Shown: positions 17,790-27,229, numbered from the stretch's first letter. The stretch: 38,567 nt of DNA from an uncultured bacterium (GCA_913009575.1 CAJVWH010000004.1:1-38567), one strand, 5' to 3'. Notes: a model not told the origin generated them from the sequence alone. Numbers and translations are program-made.

Positions 17790-18365
17790 TTAAATGTATT
17801 TCAACTCTTTTAGCGCTTCTTCGTATTTTTCTATGGTCTCATCTGCGTCATTTTTGCTGAACTCAAACTTGGCCGGTTCATGCACCAAACGATTTCTGAT
17901 TTTATGCGCTTCCCAGACATTTTGAAGATTATCAAAATCACTCGGTTCAATGCTTTTCAACCGTTCCGCCAAACCCTCCCCGGAATAGCCGATTCTTTTC
18001 ATAATGTCGTCCAAAAGCGAATCCGCCTCAATAACGGCCATTTTCCATTCAATCGGATTGTCGGAATCCAAATGGCGCTTAATCTCATCCCATCTGGCAG
18101 AGCGGGTTTCCGGCAATTCCTCTCCGCTGAAAAAATCCAAATAAGAAGGGATTTTTTTTCTCTGTAAATAAATTATTTTATAAACCACAAAGATTATTCC
18201 TCCGGCAAGCAAAAGAGAAATAATCATAGAAATGAGTCTTGGGTTAAATTTACCAAGCCATTCCAAAAATTCTAAAATCAAAAAGGGTATTGCCTTGAGT
18301 AGTTCAAAAAATTTATTAAACCACCATTCAAGATTAAGGTATTCGGGTTGCGGAAATTGGACCAT
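17790..18365 (-). CDS. Membrane-anchored hypothetical protein with HEPN-like RxxxxH motif
   Basis: Hydrophobic segment LISMIISLLLAGGIIFVVYKIIYL followed by soluble helical domain ending AHKIRNRLVHEPAKFEFS. Confidence 0.7.
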   Translation of the reverse strand: MVQFPQPEYLNLEWWFNKFFELLKAIPFLILEFLEWLGKFNPRLISMIISLLLAGGIIFVVYKIIYLQRKKIPSYLDFFSGEELPETRSARWDEIKRHLDSDNPIEWKMAVIEADSLLDDIMKRIGYSGEGLAERLKSIEPSDFDNLQNVWEAHKIRNRLVHEPAKFEFSKNDADETIEKYEEALKELKYI

Positions 18366-18369
18366 AATT

Positions 18370-19770
18370 TTATGATTGAATTTTTTTGCCTAAGTTGAAT
18401 AAAATATCCTCCTTGAACCATGGAGCGATTAATTGCACTCCTACCGGTAATTTTTCCTTATTTTTCCCAGTCGGCAAAGAGAGCGCCGGTACACCAGCCA
18501 AATTTGCCGATACGGTAAAAATATCTGAAAGATACATTTGAAGCGGTTTTTCAGTCTTTTCTCCGATTTTAAAAGCAACAGTGGGAGAGGTCGGAAGAAT
18601 TATGGCGTCAACTTTCTTAAAATCTTTTTCAAAATCTTTTTTAATCAAATTCCTGACCTTTTGGGCCTTGCCATAATAGGCGTCGTAATAACCGGCCGAC
18701 AAAACATAAGTTCCGAGCAAAATTCTCCGCTTTACTTCTTTTCCAAAACCTTGTGCGCGTGTCTCCATATAATCTTCCAAAAGATTTTTTCCTTGTTTGG
18801 AAAGTCCATATCTAATTCCGTCAAAACGCGCCAAATTTGCCGATACTTCCGCCGGCATAATTATATAATAACATGGAAGGGAATATTCCAGATTTGGCGG
18901 GTCAATTTCCATTATATCATGTCCGATACTCCGTAATTTTTCAACGGACTCGTCCAATGTTTTGTTAATTTCATCATCTACTCCGCTTCTGTCATATTTT
19001 AAAACTCCCACTCTCAATTTCTTATAGTCAACGATCGATGATTGATGGGTGTCCACTGACGTTGAATCCATTTCATCTTGCCCTTTTATTACATTGAAAA
19101 CAATTTCCGCATCTTCAACTGTTTTTGTTATCGGGCCAATCTGGTCAAGCGAAGAAGCCATGGCAATCAGGCCATAACGCGAAACCGCGCCATAGGTCGG
19201 CTTGAGGCCTACAACTCCGCAAAAGCTTGCCGGTTGGCGAATGGAGCCGCCAGTATCGGAGCCAAGCGCGGATAGAGCGCCTCCCATGGCCACTGCCGCC
19301 GCAGAACCACCCGAAGAGCCTCCTGGCACTCTCTCCAAATCGTGAGGGTTTTTAGTGGGGCCAAAAACAGAATTCTCCGTTGAAGAACCCATGGCAAATT
19401 CGTCCATATTGGTCCTTCCCAAAAAAACAGCTCCGGCATTCCGAATTTTTTTGATAACCGTAGCGTCATAAACCGCTTTGTAATTTTCCAGTATTTTAGA
19501 ACTGGCGGACGCTATTTTGCCTTTAATCAAAATATTATCCTTAATGGCAACAGGGATGCCGGCTAAATTTCCAGCGTCGCCGTTCGCTATTTTTTTATCA
19601 ATCCGTTTGGCCTGATCTTCCACATCGTTAAAAACTTCCAAATATGCTTTGATGTCTTTGTTTTTTTCTTCGATTTTTCCCAAAAAAAAATTCACCATTT
19701 CCCAAACGGAAAATTCACGTTTTTTTATCGCTTCTTGCGCTTTTTTAATTGTAAGATTTCCAAAATCCAT
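18370..19770 (-). CDS. gatA: Asp/Glu-tRNA amidotransferase subunit A
   Basis: GIPVAIKDNILIKG, GRTNMDEFAMGSSTENSVFGPTKNPHDLERVPGGSSGGSAAAVA (amidase signature). Confidence 0.96.
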   Translation of the reverse strand: MDFGNLTIKKAQEAIKKREFSVWEMVNFFLGKIEEKNKDIKAYLEVFNDVEDQAKRIDKKIANGDAGNLAGIPVAIKDNILIKGKIASASSKILENYKAVYDATVIKKIRNAGAVFLGRTNMDEFAMGSSTENSVFGPTKNPHDLERVPGGSSGGSAAAVAMGGALSALGSDTGGSIRQPASFCGVVGLKPTYGAVSRYGLIAMASSLDQIGPITKTVEDAEIVFNVIKGQDEMDSTSVDTHQSSIVDYKKLRVGVLKYDRSGVDDEINKTLDESVEKLRSIGHDIMEIDPPNLEYSLPCYYIIMPAEVSANLARFDGIRYGLSKQGKNLLEDYMETRAQGFGKEVKRRILLGTYVLSAGYYDAYYGKAQKVRNLIKKDFEKDFKKVDAIILPTSPTVAFKIGEKTEKPLQMYLSDIFTVSANLAGVPALSLPTGKNKEKLPVGVQLIAPWFKEDILFNLGKKIQS

Positions 19771-19807
19771 TTTTTTATCGGCCTTCCACTCCCAAAAAAT
19801 AAACTCG

Positions 19808-20101
19808 TCAATTCAATATATGCTTAACTTTTATGTATTCTTTTTCAACAGAAGAAGCTTCTTCCAATAAATTTTTTGAGAATTTACCGCTCTCATAATT
19901 TACCTCATCCTCGCGTCCCGCACTTTCAAAAAGCACATTTTTACCGGCACTCTCATCACTAATTCCCGTGATATCAGCTTTTTTTAATTCGGAAATATAA
20001 TCCAAAATTGCTCCAAATTCCTTCTTAAACGCCTCTTTTTCCCGCAAGTTTAATCTAATTCTAGCCAGCAAAGCCAATTTTTCGATATTTATCGTCATCA
20101 C
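19808..20101 (-). CDS. gatC: Asp/Glu-tRNA amidotransferase subunit C
   Basis: INIEKLALLARIRLNLREKEAFKKEFGAILDYISELKKADITGI. Confidence 0.9.
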   Translation of the reverse strand: MMTINIEKLALLARIRLNLREKEAFKKEFGAILDYISELKKADITGISDESAGKNVLFESAGREDEVNYESGKFSKNLLEEASSVEKEYIKVKHILN

Positions 20102-20136
20102 CTTAAATTATATACCCAATGTGGTAAAATATCACT

Positions 20137-21222
20137 ATGTATGGGTTTTTAAAAAAGTATCTTCAATATACTTTCTGGATAACAATCAGTATTTTAACGG
20201 GGATCCTTTTGATGTCTTTGTCAATAAAAACAACACGATACGCTCACGGTCTGTTAAAAAACAGGCAATCTATAGTTCAAAAAATAAAAAATGTGCCGGC
20301 GAATTACGCCACTGCGAATGCACTGTCAGTTTGGGAAATAAAAGAGATAAATCCCCAGACTCAAAAAAATACTTCCCTCCTTTTTGTCGGAGACATAATG
20401 TTAAGCAGAGGAGTTCAAAAATCCGTCATGAAAAATTTCGGGGGAGATTTTTCTCTTTTATTCAAAAAAATAAAACCCTTTATCCAAAAAAGAGACATTA
20501 TTTTTGGAAATCTGGAAGGTCCCGTTTCTCTGTTAGGAAAGGAAATTGGAAATTTATATTCATTTAGAATGACGCCGAAAGCTCTAAAAGCGATTAGAGG
20601 AGCGGGTTTTAGTGCGCTTTCAATTGCCAATAATCATATTGGCGATTGGGGAGTAAGGGCCTTTGAAGACACAATCTTCAGATTAAAAAATTCCGATATT
20701 ATTCCCGTTGGCGGGGGTTACGATTTAAATGATGCAGTTAATCCAAAAATCATCTTTAAAAACGGGCTTAAATTTGGTTTTTTGGGATTCAGTGATGTTG
20801 GGCCGGACTGGCTTGAAGCATCTTCAGATAAGGCCGGCATCTTAATCGCCAATAAATCTTTCACAGATATAATCAAAAAAGCTTCCCAAAAAACTGATGT
20901 TTTAATTGTGTCCATGCACTTTGGTGAAGAATATCACAAACATCCAAGCAAAAGACAAAAGATGCTTGCTAAAGAAGCGATTGACAGCGGAGCGGAAATA
21001 GTCATTGGACACCATCCGCACACTCAGCAAAAAATAGAAATATACAAAAAAGGAATAATTGCTTACAGTCTTGGTAATTTTATATTTGATCAAAATTTTT
21101 CAAAAGAAACTATGCAAGGATTAATTCTTGAAATAATAATTTCTTCAAAGGGAAAAATAAAAACCTTCAGAAGAAAAAATATAAAATTAAACAAATTCTT
21201 TCAACCTGAAGTGGAACAATAA
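20137..21222 (+). CDS. CapA family (PGA_cap) metallophosphatase-like protein
   Basis: LLFVGDIMLSRGVQ, GNLEGPVS, ALSIANNHIGDWG, IVSMHFGEEYHKHPS, IGHHPHTQQKIEIYKKGIIAYSLGNFIFDQ. Confidence 0.9.
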   Translation: MYGFLKKYLQYTFWITISILTGILLMSLSIKTTRYAHGLLKNRQSIVQKIKNVPANYATANALSVWEIKEINPQTQKNTSLLFVGDIMLSRGVQKSVMKNFGGDFSLLFKKIKPFIQKRDIIFGNLEGPVSLLGKEIGNLYSFRMTPKALKAIRGAGFSALSIANNHIGDWGVRAFEDTIFRLKNSDIIPVGGGYDLNDAVNPKIIFKNGLKFGFLGFSDVGPDWLEASSDKAGILIANKSFTDIIKKASQKTDVLIVSMHFGEEYHKHPSKRQKMLAKEAIDSGAEIVIGHHPHTQQKIEIYKKGIIAYSLGNFIFDQNFSKETMQGLILEIIISSKGKIKTFRRKNIKLNKFFQPEVEQ

Positions 21223-21249
21223 ATTTTTTTCGCGCAAAAAAATTATAAA

Positions 21250-21693
21250 CTATTCAAGTAGTTGTTTTACAATCCCGCCAACCAATAAACCATCAGCCCT
21301 GCCTTTAATCTGGGGCATTAAAATACTCATCACTTTGCCGAACTCCCGCATGCCGGAAGCCCCGCTTTCTTTTACAGCCTTCTCGGCCAACCGACGGACA
21401 TCATCCTCCGGCATTTGTTCCGGCAGATAGGCGGATAAAATATCAAATTCCTTTTTTTCTTTTTCAGCCATTTCATTTCGCCCGCCTTTTTCAAAGGCAG
21501 CCATCGCGTCTTTTCTTTTTTTGGATTCTTTGGAGATGGCTTGGATTATCTGCCCGTCATCAAGTTCTCCTTTTTTCTCAATTTCAGCGTTTTTGATTGC
21601 CGCCTGGAGCATTTTCAAAACCGATGATTTTATTTCCTCCCTTGCCTTAAACGCTTCAATAAAATCTTTTTGTATTTTTTCCTTTAAACTCAT
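21250..21693 (-). CDS. GatB/YqeY-domain protein
   Basis: MSLKEKIQKDFIEAFKAREEIKSSVLKMLQAAIKNAEIEKKG...SAYLPEQMPEDDVRRL. Confidence 0.9.
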   Translation of the reverse strand: MSLKEKIQKDFIEAFKAREEIKSSVLKMLQAAIKNAEIEKKGELDDGQIIQAISKESKKRKDAMAAFEKGGRNEMAEKEKKEFDILSAYLPEQMPEDDVRRLAEKAVKESGASGMREFGKVMSILMPQIKGRADGLLVGGIVKQLLE

Positions 21694-23711
21694 GCTTTTA
21701 TTATATCCAAAAAAGCTTTTTCATTCAATATCTTTATTCCCATCTTTTTCGCCTTGTCATATTTTGAGCCGGGGTCTTTGCCCGCCACCACAAAATCTGT
21801 CTTTTGGGAAACCGATTCCGCAACTACCCCTCCTAAGGAACGGACTTTATCCTTCGCCTCATCACGGGACATTGATTCCAAAGAGCCGGTTAAAACAAAT
21901 TTCTTCCCGCCTAACTTGTTAGATATTCGGTGTCTAACAAGTTTGATTTTCACGCGCTTTAACAGTTTGTTGAGAAATTTTTTATTATATCCGCCTCTAA
22001 ACCAATTAAAAACGTCCTTTGCGACTATCCCGCCGATGTCCCGAATTTTTTCCAATTCTTCCAAATCCGTATTCTGCAGATTTTCAATACTGCAAAATTT
22101 TTTTGCCAAATCACGCGCGGTGCTTTCTCCAACATTTGGAATTCCAAGGGAAATTATGAATCTTTCCAAAGTAATTTCTTTCCGCGCGCCAATCGCTTTT
22201 ATTAAATTCTCGGCTGACTTTTCGGCAAAGCGTTCAAGCGGAATCAAATCCCCTTTCTTTAAATCAAAAATGTCCGCCGCGTCATCAATCAGCCCGTTAT
22301 CCAAAAGGACGTCAATGATTTTGGCTCCCATTCCTTCTATGTCAAATCCTTTCTTGGAAACGAAGTAATAAAGTGAACGGCGATGTCTGACGGCGCATTT
22401 TTTATTGGGACATTTTACGACGGGGCTTCCCTTCTCTCTCGCGACCGGAGTGCCGCATATGGGGCATTTATCCGGCATCTTGAAAACTTTCTCTTTTCCG
22501 GAGCGCATCTCCTTAATGACTTTCACCACATCCGGAATCACATCACCCGCTTTTTGGACAACGACCGTGTCGCCCACTCGCACGTCAAGCCTTTTTATTT
22601 CCTCCTTATTATGCAGGGTGGCGCGACTTACCACCGAGCCGGCCACCAACACCGGCCTCAAATGCGCCACCGGAGTCAAAGCGCCTGTCCTGCCAACTTG
22701 CACATCAATATTTTCCACCACGGTTACCGCCTGCTCCGCCGGAAATTTGAAAGCAACAGCAAAACGCGGCGCCTTACCCGTATATCCGAGTTTTTTCTGC
22801 CACTCTCTTTCGTCCAATTTCACCGCCACTCCGTCAATCCAATAATCCATCTTATCGCGCTTTTTCCGCCATTTCCGCCAATAACCAACGATTTCATCAA
22901 CACCTTTGCATAATTCAAAATGAGGATTGACCTTAAAACCAAGTTCTCTCAAAAAACATAATTCATCATACTGAGTTTCTGGAAGTTTGAAATTACCCCA
23001 ACTTAAATCATACATAAAACTGTCCAATTTCCTTGAAGCCGTCACTTTCGGGTTTAATTGACGGATGGAGCCCGCCGCTACATTTCTGGGATTGGCAAAA
23101 AGCGGCTCTCCCTTCTTTTTTCTTTCAAGATTCAATCTTTCAAATTCTTTTTTACCCATCCATATTTCTCCTTCCACCACTACATTCACATCTTTTTCCA
23201 GGCGAAGAGGTATGCTTTCTATCGTTTTTACATTTTGGGTGACATCCTCGCCGATTATCCCGTCCCCTCTGGTGGCAGCGGTCTTCAAAATACCCTTTTC
23301 ATAAGTGAGGACGATTTTAAACCCATCAATTTTCAATTCGCAGGTATATTCCAAGGGTAGTCCTTGGAATTTCCAAGGACTACCCTTGGAAATGGAAATC
23401 TGTTTCTTCACGCGAGCGTCAAATTCCTTAATTTCCTCCTCACTAAAGACGTCTTCAAACGACCATTGCCTCACTCTATGCCGAACTTTGGAAAATTTTT
23501 CCAAAGGTTTCCCACCCACTCTTTGGGTCGGAGAATCAGAAGTGATAAATTCCGGATACTTCTGCTCCAATTTATAAAGTTCATGTTTTAGAGAATCCAG
23601 CGCATCATCGGAAATTTCCTGCTTATCTAAAACATGATAAAGATAGCGATGATAATTTATCGCTTTTCTTAATTTTTCCATTCGTCGTTTTGCCTCTTGC
23701 CTTCCATTCAT
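21690..23711 (-). CDS. ligA: NAD-dependent DNA ligase
   Basis: CELKIDGFKIVLTYEKGILKTAATRGDGIIGEDVTQNVKTI; Zn finger CPICG..KCPNKKC; HhH and BRCT (KFVLTGSLESMSRDEAKDKV). Confidence 0.97.
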   Translation of the reverse strand: MNGRQEAKRRMEKLRKAINYHRYLYHVLDKQEISDDALDSLKHELYKLEQKYPEFITSDSPTQRVGGKPLEKFSKVRHRVRQWSFEDVFSEEEIKEFDARVKKQISISKGSPWKFQGLPLEYTCELKIDGFKIVLTYEKGILKTAATRGDGIIGEDVTQNVKTIESIPLRLEKDVNVVVEGEIWMGKKEFERLNLERKKKGEPLFANPRNVAAGSIRQLNPKVTASRKLDSFMYDLSWGNFKLPETQYDELCFLRELGFKVNPHFELCKGVDEIVGYWRKWRKKRDKMDYWIDGVAVKLDEREWQKKLGYTGKAPRFAVAFKFPAEQAVTVVENIDVQVGRTGALTPVAHLRPVLVAGSVVSRATLHNKEEIKRLDVRVGDTVVVQKAGDVIPDVVKVIKEMRSGKEKVFKMPDKCPICGTPVAREKGSPVVKCPNKKCAVRHRRSLYYFVSKKGFDIEGMGAKIIDVLLDNGLIDDAADIFDLKKGDLIPLERFAEKSAENLIKAIGARKEITLERFIISLGIPNVGESTARDLAKKFCSIENLQNTDLEELEKIRDIGGIVAKDVFNWFRGGYNKKFLNKLLKRVKIKLVRHRISNKLGGKKFVLTGSLESMSRDEAKDKVRSLGGVVAESVSQKTDFVVAGKDPGSKYDKAKKMGIKILNEKAFLDIIKA
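21913..21943. repeat. Palindromic segment inside ligA (HhH-BRCT linker)
   Basis: AACTTGTTAGA-tattcggtg-TCTAACAAGTT, 11-bp arms. Confidence 0.8.
23349..23391. repeat. Perfect nested palindrome in frame inside the ligA adenylation domain
   Basis: TTCCAAGGGTAGTCCTTGGAA-t-TTCCAAGGACTACCCTTGGAA: 21-bp arms, 1-nt spacer; each arm is itself TTCCAAGG-N5-CCTTGGAA. Confidence 0.97.
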
Positions 23712-23712
23712 C

Positions 23713-24183
23713 TTAATACGTTACTTTTAATCCGCGCTCCACTTTTTGAGAACTGTCAGAGCCGCAGGAAACATTATATCCTCTAGATTCAATAACGGTT
23801 GAACCGTTACTCTTGGCGACCGAAACGGAAGAACAACTGCCATCCGGGTAATTCAATTCAAATTGAGTAGTGGCGGAGCTGGAAGTAATATTGGAAATCG
23901 TCCACCCTGAAGCAATATCAGTTCCGGCGCAAACAACGCCACTTGTCGGAGGAGTGGAATTAGAAGATGTCGCGAACACGGTATTATTAAAGCCGGGATG
24001 TTTAATATCCCAATAAAACAAACATTCAACGCCTGTATCGGCAGCGTAAAAACTTATTCTGGATTCACGCGCTGATTCTGAAAGAATTATTTCCTTGATG
24101 ACTATGTCAAACACGCCGGCGGCAATAACCGAGACAATGCTGATAACTATGACTGTGTACAATAACACAAAACCTTTTTTCAT
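23713..24183 (-). CDS. Type IV pilus minor pilin / PilX-like protein
   Basis: MKKGFVLLYTVIVISIVSVIAAGVFDIVIKEIILSESARESRISFYAADTGVECLFYWD. Confidence 0.7.
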   Translation of the reverse strand: MKKGFVLLYTVIVISIVSVIAAGVFDIVIKEIILSESARESRISFYAADTGVECLFYWDIKHPGFNNTVFATSSNSTPPTSGVVCAGTDIASGWTISNITSSSATTQFELNYPDGSCSSVSVAKSNGSTVIESRGYNVSCGSDSSQKVERGLKVTY

Positions 24184-24206
24184 TTTTGTTTCCGTTAAAT
24201 ATTTCA

Positions 24207-24752
24207 TTACCAATTAAAAATATCTTCTTTCAAAACAAAGGATCTATCCCTGTTTTTTTCTTTCCATAAAATTTCCACTCTTATCCGCGCTTCATCCTGC
24301 ACTCCGTTCACGTTAATTTTTGTAATGTTAATTTTCCGGGTAAAGGCGGTATCATCTCCGATGTTATAATTATAATAAAAGCCGGATGTGTCGTCATATT
24401 TAATGGCGGGGCACTGGGATCCGCAAGACGATATGGCGGAAGGAAGTCCACTTGAAAAATAAGTTGGAATATCAACATAACACCCATTGACCGCCAAACA
24501 TTGATCCAATCCCGCCAGCCAATTTTTACCTTGAATAAAATTTGTATCTCTTACATTTTTTACAAATTCAATGGCTTCCTGTGCAAGATAAGAACTGACA
24601 ATTTGATTTTGGGACACACCCACGGATTGAATTGCCCTTGAGGCAAGCTCCATGGGACCCGTTATGGCAAAAGATAAAATCGTGAGCGCTATCAAGGTTT
24701 CAAGCAGGGTAAAGGAAGGGCTTACTTTTCGTTTTTTTGCATTTATTTTCAT
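24207..24752 (-). CDS. Type IV pseudopilin (PilV-like)
   Basis: PSFTLLETLIALTILSFAITGPMELASRAIQS. Confidence 0.75.
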   Translation of the reverse strand: MKINAKKRKVSPSFTLLETLIALTILSFAITGPMELASRAIQSVGVSQNQIVSSYLAQEAIEFVKNVRDTNFIQGKNWLAGLDQCLAVNGCYVDIPTYFSSGLPSAISSCGSQCPAIKYDDTSGFYYNYNIGDDTAFTRKINITKINVNGVQDEARIRVEILWKEKNRDRSFVLKEDIFNW

Positions 24753-24774
24753 AAAAATTGGAATTAATTTGAAT

Positions 24775-25314
24775 TTATGAATCAAGTTCCCGTTGGGAAA
24801 CTGTCGCTTGAACATTCAAATGCGTTTTATTTTTTTCCTTGCTTCCCGAAGAACCGCTAATGATAATTGTCACAATTGGCTGGAGTCCGTCTCCCAAGGA
24901 CTGCCCTCGGACAAAAAACTTAAGATCTGTTATTTTTATTTCCGGAGAAGTCAAAAGCAAAAAATTGACACCGCCGTCATTTGATTTTTCAATCGCATTA
25001 TTATTCAGTCTGTAAACAACCGAAAACCCCTGAGCATTGACAAAACTGAATGAAGACTGTGTACATGAAGAAGCGCAATAAGAAGCGCCTGTCCTTATTT
25101 CTTTTACTATTGTTTCCATAGCGTAGCTTAAATTATCGTTTACAATTTGAAACGACCTTATTTTTTTCTGGACATCACTGATGTTCAGAAAAGAGCTCAA
25201 AGCTACAACCATAACCACGGCAAAAATTCCAACAGCAACCATCATCTCCACAAGAGTAAATCCTGCCCGGCTTTGGCGAAAATTAAAAGTAAAATTTGAA
25301 TTACAATCTTCCAT
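24775..25314 (-). CDS. Type IV pseudopilin (PilW/PulJ-like)
   Basis: RAGFTLVEMMVAVGIFAVVMVVALSSFLNISD. Confidence 0.8.
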   Translation of the reverse strand: MEDCNSNFTFNFRQSRAGFTLVEMMVAVGIFAVVMVVALSSFLNISDVQKKIRSFQIVNDNLSYAMETIVKEIRTGASYCASSCTQSSFSFVNAQGFSVVYRLNNNAIEKSNDGGVNFLLLTSPEIKITDLKFFVRGQSLGDGLQPIVTIIISGSSGSKEKNKTHLNVQATVSQRELDS

Positions 25315-25335
25315 TTCTAATTTTTGACCCTTAGT

Positions 25336-25911
25336 TTATTCTACCGTTATCTGCCCTGTCGACCAAATAACTACAGTTTTCTGATCCCCGGAAGAGGATT
25401 TTATTTCTACTTCCGCATCGGAAAAATTTGAACCTTCCCCGACAAGAATAACAGTCGGATTCGGACGCAAAAAAATGACATCAAGACTGGATAAGCCACA
25501 TGCCCCCGGAGGGGAGGTTTTCGCATTTCCACATAAATTTGATATCTTGTCATTAGAGCCGATATGAAGTGTTTCTACCGCCTCTGATACTCCATCGTAA
25601 GAATTATTGGCGTTAACATCAGCAAATAATATGTATGAATCGGGAATACTGCTGTCAAAATGAATTCCATAACCCGGAAAAACTCCCACCCCCCCTCCAT
25701 ATTTTCTAACGGATGTTCCATAAACCTGCGCCTGACGCACAGATAAGGCAACCTCTTGGGCATCTCTCTTTAAACTCAATGTTGCTCTAAATCGCGGGTA
25801 ATTCGCAAAGAGCATCAAGGTAATCGTAAGAGCAATACTCATTGTCACCAAAAGTTCCACCAAACTAAAAGCGCCTTGGTGAATATTGTTTATATTTCTC
25901 GCGTATCTCAT
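25336..25911 (-). CDS. Type IV pseudopilin (GspH/FimT-like)
   Basis: GAFSLVELLVTMSIALTITLMLFANYPRFRATLSLKRDAQEVALSVRQAQVYG. Confidence 0.78.
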   Translation of the reverse strand: MRYARNINNIHQGAFSLVELLVTMSIALTITLMLFANYPRFRATLSLKRDAQEVALSVRQAQVYGTSVRKYGGGVGVFPGYGIHFDSSIPDSYILFADVNANNSYDGVSEAVETLHIGSNDKISNLCGNAKTSPPGACGLSSLDVIFLRPNPTVILVGEGSNFSDAEVEIKSSSGDQKTVVIWSTGQITVE

Positions 25912-26291
25912 TCAAAACGAAAAGTTACTTTATCAGACGGTTTAACGAACGTGTCAAAAGGCGAAGATGGCTGTTTTTTTCCGTTCACGTAAAAAACCCA
26001 TTTCTTGCCCTGATACCCGTTATAATAACCGTCAATTTTCACGGGGACAAAATCATTGTTCGCTCTTAAATCTATTTTTACCACCGCCGCGGCTTGTTGA
26101 AGAAGATTCCATGCTCGTCTTTTGCCGGAGAAAGTAGTCTGAAGAACATTCTGTTTGTTATTGCCGTAATCTAAAATTAGGGTAACTTTATTCCAGTTAT
26201 GTTTAAAACTGCCACTAGCGGCGAGCAAAAAAAAGAAAGCTAGAACAAAAGCACCAATCAATACCTTTTTTTTAACCTTTTCCAATTTCAT
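25908..26291 (-). CDS. Membrane-anchored DUF4430-like domain protein in the pilus operon
   Basis: N-terminal TM; VTLILDYGNNKQNV...AWNLLQQAAAVV...VKIDGYYNGYQGKKWVFYVNGKKQPSSPFDTFVKPSDKVTFRFE. Confidence 0.65.
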   Translation of the reverse strand: MKLEKVKKKVLIGAFVLAFFFLLAASGSFKHNWNKVTLILDYGNNKQNVLQTTFSGKRRAWNLLQQAAAVVKIDLRANNDFVPVKIDGYYNGYQGKKWVFYVNGKKQPSSPFDTFVKPSDKVTFRFE

Positions 26292-26308
26292 ACCTTGTTT
26301 TTGTTAAA

Positions 26309-27148
26309 TTAAATAATGTGGATAATCACAATATTACCGACCCAAAAAGCAACTATTGACCCAAATGCTAAAAATGGACCAAATGCTATTTTACTTTTTA
26401 AATTATATCTCTTTTTTGCCAAAATTAACAATAGGATACCCACAAAGGCACCTGACCAGAAAGAAAAAAGGATTGCAGACAATCCCTTGGAAAAACCCAA
26501 GAGTAAGCCGATTCCCAAGGCAAGTTTAGCATCACCCAAACCCATAGCGCGTCCATGGGAAGCAAGCCACAGCAGACCAAAAAAACTGAAAAAAATAATT
26601 CCGGACAAAAGCCTGATTGGCAGCCCCGAGATACTGAATACTGAACGCCAAATTCCGGACAAACCCATATGGCTGGAGTCAAAAAACACCGCAAATGCGG
26701 AAAGAAAAATAAAAAGATAAACAAATTTGTCGGGAATAATTTGGTGCCTTATATCATAAACGGCGATTATAATCAGAACCGAAAAAATTGTCCAAAAGTA
26801 AACCAACCCAAGAACCAAAAATAAGGAGCCGGGGAATCTTAAGGTGTTATAATTCCCAATCCATAATTCGTGACTCCAAACGATGACAAAAATTAAACCT
26901 GTTAATAATTCCACCAACGGATATTGCCGGGAAATTTTGGACTTGCAGCCCCTGCATCTTCCTTTTTGCGCGAAAAAACTGGCTATCGGAATAAGTTCAT
27001 ACCACCTTAGTTTGCTTCCGCAGGCAAGGCAGGCGGAGTTGCCGTTTACAATAGATTTCCCCGTGTTGTAACGCAGAATTATCACATTCAAAAAACTGCC
27101 GATAATGGCTCCGAAAATAAATATAAAAATATAGATGGCTATTGGATT
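26309..27148 (-). CDS. pilD: Prepilin peptidase (A24 family)
   Basis: GAIIGSFLNVIILR, CLACGSKLRWYELIPIASFFAQKGRCRGCKSKISRQYPLVELLTG, AVYDIRHQIIPD, GLGDAKLALGIG. Confidence 0.95.
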   Translation of the reverse strand, partial: NPIAIYIFIFIFGAIIGSFLNVIILRYNTGKSIVNGNSACLACGSKLRWYELIPIASFFAQKGRCRGCKSKISRQYPLVELLTGLIFVIVWSHELWIGNYNTLRFPGSLFLVLGLVYFWTIFSVLIIIAVYDIRHQIIPDKFVYLFIFLSAFAVFFDSSHMGLSGIWRSVFSISGLPIRLLSGIIFFSFFGLLWLASHGRAMGLGDAKLALGIGLLLGFSKGLSAILFSFWSGAFVGILLLILAKKRYNLKSKIAFGPFLAFGSIVAFWVGNIVIIHII

Positions 27149-27172
27149 CATTATACTCTCAATTATAACACA

Positions 27173-27203
27173 AACCCCCGCGCTATGCATAAGCGCGGGG
27201 GTT
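27173..27203 (-). terminator. Strong hairpin downstream of the major pilin gene
   Basis: AACCCCCGCGCT-atgcata-AGCGCGGGGGTT, perfect 12-bp stem; modest T-richness follows on the minus strand. Confidence 0.65.
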
Positions 27204-27229
27204 GAACACGGAAAATTCAATCGGAAAAA

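Noticed and set aside
26990-27040. Possible palindromic insertion in pilD (CCGCAGGCAAGGCAGGCGG)
   Set aside because: Only 4-bp outer arms pair, and the encoded ACLACGSKLRW aligns with the normal prepilin-peptidase zinc motif without extra residues.
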